This document shows positions 7,770 through 15,077 of a stretch of DNA of 15,077 nt, piece by piece (within the stretch, counting starts at the first letter, position 1; each line of letters opens with the position of its first letter). The notes beneath the pieces are model-generated. The model ran no database searches. It was not told where the DNA came from and saw only the letters and a program-made list of their open reading frames with translations. The translations under genes were made by a program, and so were the position numbers. Source of the DNA: JADFRG01 sp046759305 (GTDB lineage Bacteria > Chloroflexota > Anaerolineae > Anaerolineales > E44-bin32); the NCBI GenBank assembly GCA_046759305.1, contig JBHIBY010000060.1, positions 1 through 15,077 of the forward strand, written 5' to 3'.

Positions 7770-8914
7770 GATAGAAACATCGGAAGGCCGTCCACCTGCA
7801 GGACCTTCGGACGGTACTGGTCCACGTCGTAGAGTGCCTCAACATCCACGCGTTTGACCCCCACCGTAGTCTCATTCAGCGGAACGTCCGTGTAGATTCC
7901 CTGGTGAAGCGCAACCATACGGCCGAACTTCCCGGCCATCGCCAGATCCGCAGCCATGACCGCATAATTCATGGCGACCATCAGGTCCAGTGAGTCGGGA
8001 CTGCCGGAGCGCATCAGGTAACCCAGCTGCTGGTAAATAATATTCTGAGCGGTCAGCTCTCGCACCAGGTCTCCTGTCACCGCGCCGATCCCTCCCAATT
8101 TTCTGTGGCCGAAGGCGTCCGCTCTCCCACTCAGGATAGCTTCGCCGCCTTCTGGCTGCGCTCCCTCGGAAATGGTCATCATGGCGTAGTTGCTGGGATT
8201 ATCGGCCTTATCCGCCGCCAAGAAACCGGCTAGCTTCACCGGGTCAAACGGCACTTCGGAGATAATGGCCCGGTCCACTCCCGCCAGATAAGCCGCGATC
8301 AACGAGGTCTCTCCACTGTACCGGCCAAACAGCTCAACCACCGCGATTCGCTCATGCGACCCCGCGTTGGTCCGCAAGTTCTGAATGGACTGAACGCTGC
8401 GCGTCACCGCAGTTGAGAAACCGATACAGTAGTCCGTGCCGCTCACATCGTTGTCCATGGTCTTCGGGATCGCCACGATCGGTAAACCTTCCTGGTGCAG
8501 ACGCAGGCCAAAGGAGAGCGTGTCGTCGCCCCCGATCGGGATGAGAACATCCAGCTTGAGGTGCTCGATCAACTCCATGACATGATCCGTGAGATCCGCG
8601 GTCTCGTCCTGCGGAACCCTGTCCTTCAAGAACGCGGGAGCATCATCGACTTCGACTTTGGTCGGATTGGTGCGTGAACTGTGTAGCCAGGTTCCCCCGG
8701 TGCGGTCGATGGTTCGGACCGTCCTGCGGTCCAGCGGAACGATGTATTCAGCCATGGCCGCTTCATCGCCAACCTGCCATCTCAACAGGCCTGCCCACCC
8801 CCTCCGAATGCCGATGACCTGGTGATTTCCCTCGGGCACTCGATTCACAATGGCCTTGATGCAGGCGTTCAGACCCGGTACATCTCCGCCGCCAGTCAGT
8901 ACTCCAATTCGCAT
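7766..8914 (-). CDS. 6-phosphofructokinase, probably pyrophosphate-dependent
   Basis: Phosphorylates fructose 6-phosphate at C1 (glycolysis; reversible if PPi is used). 382 aa, PfkA family: N-terminal phosphate loop GVLTGGGDVPGLNA (4-17), GGDDTL (128-133), PKTMDND (150-156, catalytic base Asp154), LFGRYSG (195-201), ISEGA (248-252) and LMRSGSPDSLD. Two positions discriminate phosphoryl donor: E. coli Gly104 is Asp131 here and E. coli Gly124 is Lys151. Asp plus Lys is the combination of PPi-dependent enzymes. An AGGAG lies 12 nt before the ATG. It follows dnaE by 98 nt on the same strand and ends inside the convergent mutase stop. Activity with PPi is inferred from known family residues. Confidence 0.92.
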
Positions 8915-8953
8915 TACGATTCGCTGCTCCTCTATAAGTAGGGTCTACGCCAA

Positions 8954-8982
8954 AATCCGGAATCTGCGTACGGATTCGGATT
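8954..8982 (-). terminator. Possible weak terminator after dnaE
   Basis: On the minus strand a stem of about 10 bp (arms 8973-8982 and 8954-8964, one bulged base, 8-nt loop) is followed directly by TTTT. The stem is AT-rich at its base and the U-run is short, so termination would be leaky. It could instead be a leader structure of the phosphofructokinase mRNA. A TACAAT at 8980-8985 is a possible -10 for that gene, without a clear -35. Confidence 0.35.
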
Positions 8983-9012
8983 GTACTTAGCGCGGGATTC
9001 TAAGCGATTCTC

Positions 9013-12000
9013 TCAGTGGATGTGGAGTGGCGCCACGCGCACGTTGTTGTCACCGACCAACCGCAAGAGTCGCCGGTGCAATTCGGGTGTGTAGCGTGTG
9101 GATGAATTCGGAAATGCTAGATCGTATCTGCCCGCATCCTCGTAGACCGTAAATGCAAAACGGTCGCTGCCTGGATACGAGGCGAGCAATGCATGGATGC
9201 GTCGCATGCGCCTGATGTCGCGCGGGCGATCACCGGAGGATCGGAGCATGATGGTGACCAGCGAGGGTTCTGGACCCTGCCAGACGGCGATATAGTCCGG
9301 AAGGGTCTCCTGAGAGAGCTCAGGTTCATCAACGGATACGCTCAGAACAGGTGCGGGTGGGACTTCAGCGTGTTGGGGTTTCGCATGGACAACTGGGGGA
9401 TCCTCTCCTGGCCCAGACTCCTTCAGAACGCTGGGACCTGGCTCCGCTGAAGCTTGCCCCTCGCCGTGCCCCTTACCCGGGTTCGAGCTTTGGTCGACCT
9501 CTTCCCTTTCGTGGTCCGGGTACTCGACTTCCCCGTTCTCACCGCTCCCATCGAATATTGCGACCTCATCTGCAGGCTGATATGCGGCTCTCGGTGGGTC
9601 GGGATTGGCAGTTCTCTCCGGGGCGCCCTGCTGCTCCCGCTTGTTTGCCTTGGCTGATTTGGAGCGCGAGCTCTTGGCGAGACCATGATTGATCGAATCC
9701 ACCAAAAGCTTTGGCTCGCCGCGGTTTCCATCGACCCGCCCCTCCACCACTACGATCTGGTTGAGCTGCACGTCGCTGGAGATCGTTTCCCACAGACGTT
9801 GAAAAACAACCAACTCGATCATGCCCTGCAGGTCCTCCAGAGAGAGGAACCCCATCTCCTTGCCGGCTCGAGTGAGATAAGGTCGGATGGCACAGATCTC
9901 ACCCGCAACGGTTACTTTCTCGCCTTCCATGCTTTCGTTGATCTCACCGCTGTAGTGAGTCACCACCTTCGCAAGATCATCCATCATTTCCGCCAACGGA
10001 TGATCGGACACATAGGATCCCAGCAGCTCCTTTTCCCAGCCGAGCTGGCGGCGATTGGAAACTTCCACCGCAGCTGGCTTCAGCACCAGATGCTCTGCCA
10101 CTCCCGTCGACTCACCGAAAATCGAAAGCTGTCCCACTTCTGCTGCCCGGAAGTGTGAGGCCGAGTAGCTCATGATGCGATCGAGTGATTCTAGAAGATC
10201 CAAGCGCGGCCCCAATTCATCCAGGGCGCTGACCCGGATCAGGCTCTCCACTGCCCTCTTGCCGACCTGTCGCAAATCCACTCGGCGAGCGAAATCTTCC
10301 AGATCAGCAAAACCCGCTTCCGGCCGAGTTTGGACCATCACTTCCACCGCGCTGTATCCGACGTTTTTAATTGCTCCGAGGCCGTAGCGAATTACCGCCT
10401 CGCCCTGCGCCTGATCCTCGATCTTAAAGTCGAGCCCGCTCTTGTTCACGCTAGGTGGAAGAACTTCCAGCTGAATACGCCTGCATTCGGCCATATAAAG
10501 CGCCACACGATCTGTGACGCCCATATAGACGGACAACAAAGCCGTCATATATTCGAGCGGATACATAGCCTTGAGATATGCGGTCTGCACACAAATTACG
10601 GCGTAGTCCGCGGCGTGTCCCTTCGGGAATCCATAGCGTGCGAATGCTTCCCAGTCATCAAATATCGTATTGGCTGTCTGCTGCGGGATTTCGTTGGCAA
10701 CCGCCCCCCGGACAAACTTCTCCCGTTGTTCACGCAGTGCTTTCGCCTTCTTCTTTGCGACGGCCTTACGCAAGTTATCAGCTTCCGAAGCCGAATAGCC
10801 CGCCAGGTTCATAGCGGTGTACATGATTTGTTCCTGATAGACCGTAATCCCATAGGTCTCTTTCAGAATCGGTTCCAGGGAAGGATGGCGATAGGTCACG
10901 TCCTCTTGGCCGTGCATACGTCGGATGTAGGCTGGGATAAATTCCATGGGTCCTGGGCGATAAAGGGCGACCATAGCCGTGACATGGGCCAGGTTTCTTG
11001 GCTTCATCTCCATCAAGTAGCGACGCATTCCCGCGCCTTCGACCTGGAACACGCCTAAAACGTCTCCGCTTCCCAGCAGGTCGTAAGTCGCAGGATCATC
11101 TAGCGGGATGGACTGAATGTCCATGTTCACCCCGTGCCGCTTGCGGATGAGCTCGCATGCGCGCGCCATCACGGTCAGCGTCGAGAGACCCAGATAGTCG
11201 ATCTTAAGCAAGCCCAGCGCTTCCAGGTCTCCCATTTCAAACTGGGTAACGGCGCGGATGGGGCTGTCTTCCTGGCTGCCCTTGGTCGGCCTGTGAAGAG
11301 GTATGTATTCAGTGATGGGCTTATCGGTGATGATCACGCCCGCGGCGTGCGTGCCTGCGTTTCGAGAAACACCCTCGAGTTTGGCGGCCGTTTCAATCAG
11401 CTCACGGACGTACTCGCTGCTCTGATAGGCTTCTTGAAGATTGGGAACCGTTTCAAGCGCTTCCGGTATCGTGACCGGCTTTCCAGGGATACTGGGAACG
11501 ACTTTGGCGATCCGATCCACCTCCGGCAACGGGATGTCCATCACGCGGCCGACATCGCGAATGGCGGCTCTGGCACCCAGGGTGCCAAAGGTGATGATCT
11601 GGGCTACCTTGTCCTCGCCGTATTTCCTGGCGGTGTATTCGAGAAGTTCAGAACGTCGGTCGTCTTGAAAGTCCATATCGATGTCGGGCATCGATATACG
11701 ACCCGGGTTGAGGAATCTCTCGAAGATCAATCCATGCTCGATGGGATCAACAAGCGTGATATCCAGGCAATAAGCCACGATCGATCCAGCAGCTGATCCG
11801 CGGGCGTTGTACCAGATTCCTTGTTCTGCCGCGAACCTGCACAAGTCCCACACGATGAGGAAGTATGCGTCGAACCCCATCTTGTGGATCACCCCAAGCT
11901 CGTAGTCCAGTCGCTCTTTCAGCTCCTGGTCCTTGGCGTGTGAACCGTAGCGGCGCTGAAGGCCACCTTCGCAAAGGGTTCTGAGGTAGCTCTCAGCCGT

Positions 12001-12873
12001 GTGGTCTTTCGGGACTTCGAACGGCGGGAGGCGATAGCCTTCAAAATCTAGATCGACGCTCGCTCGCTCGGCGATCCAGAGCGTATTCTCAATAGCTCCG
12101 TCTACCTCGCCAAACAGCTCTTTCATTTCTTGAGTCGAGCGCAGATAGTAGGAATCATCGGTCATGCGCATTCGATCTGGGTCGCTCCGCACCGATCCGG
12201 TCTGTATGCAGAGCAGTACGTCCTGTAGATCTGCTTCTTCCGGGCGAACGTAGTGCACGTCGTTCGTCGCAACAAAGCGCGCATCGTACTTCGGTGCCAG
12301 CTCGAACAGCGCCTGGTTCACGCCTTCCAATTCAGGAACGTCGTGACTTTGGAGCTCGAAGAAAAATCGGTCCTTGCCGAAGACCTGGTAGTACCAGTCA
12401 AGGCGCTCCTCTGCATACTGTTGACGACCCTGAGCCAAGGCGCGGGGAATTTCGCCGGATAGACATCCGGTGGTTGCGATAATCCCTTCGCTATGGGCTG
12501 CCAGGAACGCTTGATCAATCCGGGGGCGGTAGTAGAAACCCTCGAGCTGCGCGGCGGTGGCGATCTTTAGTAGATTCCGATAGCCATCTGCATTTTCAGC
12601 TAGCAGCAGTAGATGTGCGGCGCGGCTGTCTTTCTGATGTTCGCGATCATGCATGCCGCGAGGGGCGAGGTAGGCCTCCATCCCGATCAGAGGCTTGATG
12701 CCTTCCTTTTTGGCTGCCTTGTAAAAATGCACGGCACCGAACATGGTCCCGTGGTCCGTGAGCGCTACCGCAGGCATGTTCAATTCCTTGGCGCGTCGCA
12801 CCAACGAAGGAATGCGACTCAATCCATCTAGAAGTGAGTATTCAGAATGGACGTGCAGATGAACGAAGGACAT
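9013..12873 (-). CDS. dnaE: DNA polymerase III alpha subunit (replicative, DnaE type)
   Basis: Catalytic subunit of the chromosomal replicase, 1286 aa against about 1160 in E. coli. Domains: PHP 1-210 with apparent metal ligands kept (HLHVHSEYS at 5-13, TDHG 39-42, GMEAY 64-68, TGCLSG 135-140, NDVH 204-207), unlike E. coli where the site is degenerate. Polymerase palm and fingers: GSAAGS 359-364, PDIDMDF 396-402 (catalytic Asp398, Asp400) and KIDYLGL 557-563 (Asp559). Tandem HhH region around 825-895, internal clamp-binding motif QLSIF (915-919) where E. coli has QADMF, OB fold about 985-1060. Then a roughly 130-residue low-complexity acidic/proline linker and a folded-looking C-terminal domain (about 1195-1286). 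The start ATG follows a G-run (six G) rather than a classical Shine-Dalgarno. Confidence 0.97.
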   Translation of the reverse strand: MSFVHLHVHSEYSLLDGLSRIPSLVRRAKELNMPAVALTDHGTMFGAVHFYKAAKKEGIKPLIGMEAYLAPRGMHDREHQKDSRAAHLLLLAENADGYRNLLKIATAAQLEGFYYRPRIDQAFLAAHSEGIIATTGCLSGEIPRALAQGRQQYAEERLDWYYQVFGKDRFFFELQSHDVPELEGVNQALFELAPKYDARFVATNDVHYVRPEEADLQDVLLCIQTGSVRSDPDRMRMTDDSYYLRSTQEMKELFGEVDGAIENTLWIAERASVDLDFEGYRLPPFEVPKDHTAESYLRTLCEGGLQRRYGSHAKDQELKERLDYELGVIHKMGFDAYFLIVWDLCRFAAEQGIWYNARGSAAGSIVAYCLDITLVDPIEHGLIFERFLNPGRISMPDIDMDFQDDRRSELLEYTARKYGEDKVAQIITFGTLGARAAIRDVGRVMDIPLPEVDRIAKVVPSIPGKPVTIPEALETVPNLQEAYQSSEYVRELIETAAKLEGVSRNAGTHAAGVIITDKPITEYIPLHRPTKGSQEDSPIRAVTQFEMGDLEALGLLKIDYLGLSTLTVMARACELIRKRHGVNMDIQSIPLDDPATYDLLGSGDVLGVFQVEGAGMRRYLMEMKPRNLAHVTAMVALYRPGPMEFIPAYIRRMHGQEDVTYRHPSLEPILKETYGITVYQEQIMYTAMNLAGYSASEADNLRKAVAKKKAKALREQREKFVRGAVANEIPQQTANTIFDDWEAFARYGFPKGHAADYAVICVQTAYLKAMYPLEYMTALLSVYMGVTDRVALYMAECRRIQLEVLPPSVNKSGLDFKIEDQAQGEAVIRYGLGAIKNVGYSAVEVMVQTRPEAGFADLEDFARRVDLRQVGKRAVESLIRVSALDELGPRLDLLESLDRIMSYSASHFRAAEVGQLSIFGESTGVAEHLVLKPAAVEVSNRRQLGWEKELLGSYVSDHPLAEMMDDLAKVVTHYSGEINESMEGEKVTVAGEICAIRPYLTRAGKEMGFLSLEDLQGMIELVVFQRLWETISSDVQLNQIVVVEGRVDGNRGEPKLLVDSINHGLAKSSRSKSAKANKREQQGAPERTANPDPPRAAYQPADEVAIFDGSGENGEVEYPDHEREEVDQSSNPGKGHGEGQASAEPGPSVLKESGPGEDPPVVHAKPQHAEVPPAPVLSVSVDEPELSQETLPDYIAVWQGPEPSLVTIMLRSSGDRPRDIRRMRRIHALLASYPGSDRFAFTVYEDAGRYDLAFPNSSTRYTPELHRRLLRLVGDNNVRVAPLHIH

Positions 12874-12875
12874 GC

Positions 12876-12903
12876 CCCCCGGGACTTAGACCGGGGGATT
12901 ATA
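12876..12903 (-). promoter_or_regulatory. dnaE promoter (-10) with short leader and inverted repeat
   Basis: A perfect TATAAT lies at 12898-12903 on the minus strand, about 25 nt before the dnaE ATG. No good -35 is spaced 16-18 nt upstream; TTGGTA (12925-12930) is 21 nt away. The start would fall near 12891, leaving a leader of under 20 nt. A 7-bp inverted repeat (CCGGGGG at 12891-12897, CCCCCGG at 12876-12882, 8-nt loop) spans the expected start and the G-run. Confidence 0.5.
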
Positions 12904-12999
12904 TCGAAGCCCCGCGCAGGATGCTACCAATTGCACGTTTTGAGCAGGATTTTTAAGGCTTCCGAGGGAATAGAGTACATTTCCTCACCCTGCTAAGTG

Positions 13000-13028
13000 A
13001 AAAGGGGACGGCCTATTCGGCCGGCCCC
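13000..13028 (-). terminator. Rho-independent terminator of sigma/anti-sigma/bactofilin operon
   Basis: GC-rich hairpin with arms 13019-13028 and 13004-13013 (ten pairs with one A-G mismatch), 5-nt loop, followed on the minus strand by TTTT. It lies 25 nt past the stop of the bactofilin-like gene and separates that operon from dnaE. Confidence 0.7.
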
Positions 13029-13035
13029 GTCTGCA

Positions 13036-13058
13036 AAGTAGTGTGCAATTCACTACTT
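13036..13058 (-). other. Perfect hairpin containing the stop codon of the bactofilin-like gene
   Basis: AAGTAGTG (13036-13043), 7-nt loop, CACTACTT (13051-13058): eight perfect pairs. The TAG stop (13053-13055) is inside the 5' arm. It precedes the terminator hairpin by 7 nt, so the mRNA end would carry two stacked hairpins. Confidence 0.55.
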
Positions 13059-14114
13059 CTTGGGAGTGGATTTCTTCGCCGGGGGTTTCTTGCTCTCCGG
13101 CGGTGGAAGTTCAGCACTTGCAGATGCAGGTTCATACTCGCGCGATCCGAAGCGAGTCAAGATCACCGCTCCCAGACCAGCCGAGCCCACCAGCAGCGGG
13201 GCCAACCAGCCGATGCACGGGACGAGCCCGATCCCACCGACGACAAAACCGACCGCCAATGTGCCGATCCCTGCCGAAGCTGCGGGATGAAGTTCCCATT
13301 CGAAGGCTTCCACCATGCGGCGGCCGACCTCAACTCCGATGGCAATCCAACCGAACACCACGGCAACCACAACTGCCACTACCGTCAGGAAGCTTAGCGG
13401 TAAGCCGATGATCGTTATTGCCATCAGCAATACCAGGAACGGAATTACGATAAACGTCAGACAGCCAAGTCCGCCCGAGACGATCGGCTGCGAGACCGCA
13501 GCCCTGCCCGTTCGCTCTGCTGGCTCCGGCCAAAAGAGCACCACTAAGATCGCCAGCGCCGCAACCAGCAGGGTCCGAAGCACGAACCAAAGTATGTCTG
13601 TGGCCGGCGAGAAGAAAGGTCCGAAGCCGCTCTGCTCAAAGGGGCGTATGCGGAAATCCCGGCCCAACTCGGGCAGGCGTCCTAGCTCCGGTAGGTTCGG
13701 CAGCTCGAACACGAAAGGTAGGAAGACCCCATCGGAAGAGACAAGGTCACCTTCTACCACCGCGCCCTCCGCACGATTGACATTGCCTCCCAGGGCAGCC
13801 ACATCGCCCGTGATGACTGCGGTTGAACCAAGATCAGCGTTCCCACCGAGCAACGCCAGACTTCCGTTGATCTCGCCGTCGATCTCTGCGTTACCGCCAA
13901 ACAGGAGAACATCACCGTCGACCACGGAGCCCGGTTCGAGCTCGACCGATCCGCCGAATATCACCAGATCTCCATTCAGCTCATCTCCGCTCTCCAGGGT
14001 GAATGTGCCGCCGAACACGACCTGACCTTGTTCGGCTTCGCCCGCGTAGGCCGCACCCGGCAATGCCAGGGCGGCGACGAGCACTACAACTGGAACGATC
14101 ACTAACTTTTTCAT
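13053..14114 (-). CDS. Secreted/membrane protein with bactofilin-like repeats and C-terminal transmembrane segments
   Basis: 353 aa from ATG 14112-14114; GGAG lies 7 nt upstream and the ATG overlaps the anti-sigma stop (TGATG), so translation is coupled. Signal peptide: MKKLV start, hydrophobic core, likely cleavage after AYA (about residue 25). Residues about 30-130 are right-handed beta-helix-type repeats of the G-D-[VL]-x-x-[FL]-G-G kind, as in polymer-forming bactofilins. Then a proline-rich spacer, hydrophobic segments near 173-195, 214-263 and 282-320, and a lysine/proline-rich tail. Unlike classical cytoplasmic bactofilins the repeat domain would lie outside the membrane. Proteins of this plan often follow ECF sigma/anti-sigma pairs, so an envelope-stress or surface-scaffold role is plausible. 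The precise function is unknown. Confidence 0.8.
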   Translation of the reverse strand: MKKLVIVPVVVLVAALALPGAAYAGEAEQGQVVFGGTFTLESGDELNGDLVIFGGSVELEPGSVVDGDVLLFGGNAEIDGEINGSLALLGGNADLGSTAVITGDVAALGGNVNRAEGAVVEGDLVSSDGVFLPFVFELPNLPELGRLPELGRDFRIRPFEQSGFGPFFSPATDILWFVLRTLLVAALAILVVLFWPEPAERTGRAAVSQPIVSGGLGCLTFIVIPFLVLLMAITIIGLPLSFLTVVAVVVAVVFGWIAIGVEVGRRMVEAFEWELHPAASAGIGTLAVGFVVGGIGLVPCIGWLAPLLVGSAGLGAVILTRFGSREYEPASASAELPPPESKKPPAKKSTPKK

Positions 14115-14641
14115 CAACTTACTCCATTCTGAATTTGATTAAAGGCATATCGATACATTGCAGCTGCCCACAGCACGCTCAACCATGCCACTGCGGCGCT
14201 CAATGCCAGTGCACCAATGAGTGCGGGCCAGCCATCTCCAAGGATGGTCAGGTAGCGCGCTCCAGCTTCCAAGATTTGGCCGATACGGATTGCGGCCTCA
14301 ATCCAAGCTGCTCCCATTCGAGCCGGCGAGGAAATGAAATCCAAGCTGACCAGAATGGCAGCGCTAAAAGCACCTGTAAGCAATCCACCAAGGAGCCAAT
14401 TGACCTGCCGTTGGTGCCGACGTTCGCGCCTCTCAGCCAGACTCGCTTGCCAACGGCGGGTAAAACCCGGCTCAGGGCTTGCCATCGGTGCTGCCTGAAT
14501 AGAAGCTTCGATCGCCTGCCAACCCGCGAGCTGCTCCCGTAGCTCCGGCGACTGCTTAAGCTCTCGCTCCAGCCGCTCTCTGTCGGCCTCGCTCATGTCG
14601 CCTTCATCCAAAGGCCACGAATCAAGCAGGTGAGATTTCAT
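14114..14641 (-). CDS. Putative anti-sigma factor, membrane-bound, cysteine-free
   Basis: 175 aa from ATG 14639-14641, chosen because AAGG sits 5 nt upstream; a TTG five codons earlier is less likely. N-terminal soluble helical part (about 1-75): a charged ADRERLERELKQSPELREQL region resembling anti-sigma helices, and a basic stretch RRERRHQR just before the first membrane segment (about 78-100). Hydrophobic segments follow near 100-125 and 137-165. There is no cysteine in the protein, so the H-x3-C-x2-C zinc site of zf-HC2/ZAS anti-sigma factors is absent. The start overlaps the sigma-factor stop by 20 nt, the usual arrangement for a sigma factor with its antagonist. Role inferred from context and architecture. 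Confidence 0.75.
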   Translation of the reverse strand: MKSHLLDSWPLDEGDMSEADRERLERELKQSPELREQLAGWQAIEASIQAAPMASPEPGFTRRWQASLAERRERRHQRQVNWLLGGLLTGAFSAAILVSLDFISSPARMGAAWIEAAIRIGQILEAGARYLTILGDGWPALIGALALSAAVAWLSVLWAAAMYRYAFNQIQNGVS

Positions 14642-15077
14642 TCTGACCTTTCCCAATTACCAGCTGTTCTAAATCCCAAGCTCCCATCAATTCGCGCCTC
14701 GCCCGATGCAGCCGGCTTTTAACCGCACTGTTTGTCAGCGAGAGCGTTTCCGCAATTTCGTCGTACGAGTAGTCGTACCAATAACGCAAAACGACCGCGG
14801 CCCGATCCTTCGTACTCAAGGTCGAAAGGGCTTTTTGGACAATCTCAGCTTCGCCGCTTGCTTCTGCTGCAAGCTCGGGTGACGGTGATCGCTTATCGGA
14901 TCGATCGTACAACGCTTCGAGGCCAACCCATTGGATACGTCGGCGCCGAAGCTGATCTACACACTGGTTGTATGTAATCGCCAGCAGCCACGACATAAAG
15001 GGTCGCTGTGGATCGTACTTTTTCAGCCCTTTGTAAGCCTTCATGAATGCTTCCTGAGATGCGTCTTCCGCGTCTCC
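14622..15077 (-). CDS. ECF sigma factor (sigma-70 family), N-terminus cut by window edge
   Basis: 151 residues are visible; the frame is open to the right edge. Upstream of the internal ATG at 15042-15044 it reads DAEDASQEAF, the standard region 2 motif, so that methionine is internal and roughly 40 N-terminal residues are missing. Region 2 continues as FMSWLLAITYNQCVDQLRRRR. A linker rich in Ser, Glu and Ala follows, then region 4 (LSTKDRAAVVLRYWYDYSYDEIAETL... SAVKSRLHRARREL), the helix-turn-helix that reads the -35 element. Overlap with the anti-sigma gene suggests coupled expression and post-translational control by membrane sequestration. The stimulus is unknown. Confidence 0.93.
   Translation of the reverse strand, partial: GDAEDASQEAFMKAYKGLKKYDPQRPFMSWLLAITYNQCVDQLRRRRIQWVGLEALYDRSDKRSPSPELAAEASGEAEIVQKALSTLSTKDRAAVVLRYWYDYSYDEIAETLSLTNSAVKSRLHRARRELMGAWDLEQLVIGKGQNEISPA

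Noticed and set aside
10330..11796. Plus-strand ORFs of 242 codons (10330-11058) and 220 codons (11134-11796) opposite dnaE
   Set aside because: The minus strand encodes conserved polymerase motifs throughout; the antisense translations show no domain and no credible ribosome site.
13315..14025. 236-codon plus-strand ORF opposite the bactofilin-like gene
   Set aside because: The Ser/Pro/Thr/Arg-rich low-complexity translation is the mirror of repeated G-G and D-G codons on the real coding strand.
15042..15044. ATG as the start of the sigma-factor gene
   Set aside because: The frame stays open to the window edge and reads DAEDASQEAF just upstream, the conserved region 2 motif, so this methionine is internal.

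Overview
The window is 15.1 kb of bacterial chromosome with dense, mostly minus-strand genes, no tRNA or rRNA, no CRISPR array and no transposase. The gene set is a long DnaE with an intact PHP domain, an ECF sigma/anti-sigma pair followed by a bactofilin-like membrane protein, a PPi-type phosphofructokinase, a B12-dependent acyl-CoA mutase large subunit, and a 4-hydroxybenzoyl-CoA-reductase-like molybdenum enzyme. Together these resemble Chloroflexota (Anaerolineae-like) genomes. This placement is an impression from gene content, not a computed assignment.

Layout. (1) 1-5887, minus strand: an operon reading iclR - [2Fe-2S] subunit - Mo subunit - FAD/[4Fe-4S] subunit - zinc alcohol dehydrogenase (cut by the left edge). 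The regulator is the first gene, its stop codon overlaps the next start (TAATG), and a consensus-like promoter is followed by a perfect 16-bp palindrome at 5911-5926, so the operon is probably autoregulated. The medium subunit has a four-cysteine insertion of the type that carries the extra [4Fe-4S] cluster of 4-hydroxybenzoyl-CoA reductase. This points to a low-potential dehydroxylase in anaerobic aromatic metabolism rather than an ordinary xanthine dehydrogenase. (2) 5888-6089: a divergent regulatory region with two different palindromes. (3) 6090-7769, plus strand: an acyl-CoA mutase large subunit whose specificity residues match isobutyryl-CoA mutase. (4) 7766-12873, minus strand: phosphofructokinase and dnaE. 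The phosphofructokinase overlaps the mutase tail to tail by 4 bp. (5) 13053-15077, minus strand: sigma factor (cut by the right edge), anti-sigma factor and bactofilin-like protein, translationally coupled, with a terminator.

The most unusual feature is at 1985-2216, between the Mo-subunit stop and the FAD-subunit start. This 'intergenic' stretch is a degenerate tandem multiplication of the gene junction itself. Each unit carries a copy of the start of the downstream gene (M-[IN]-R-L-P-T-F-like) running into a copy of the end of the upstream gene (P-[EK]-E-L-x-V-like), often with Shine-Dalgarno and overlapping ATGA stop/start retained. The result is a chain of mini-ORFs through which translation could be relayed from one subunit gene to the next.
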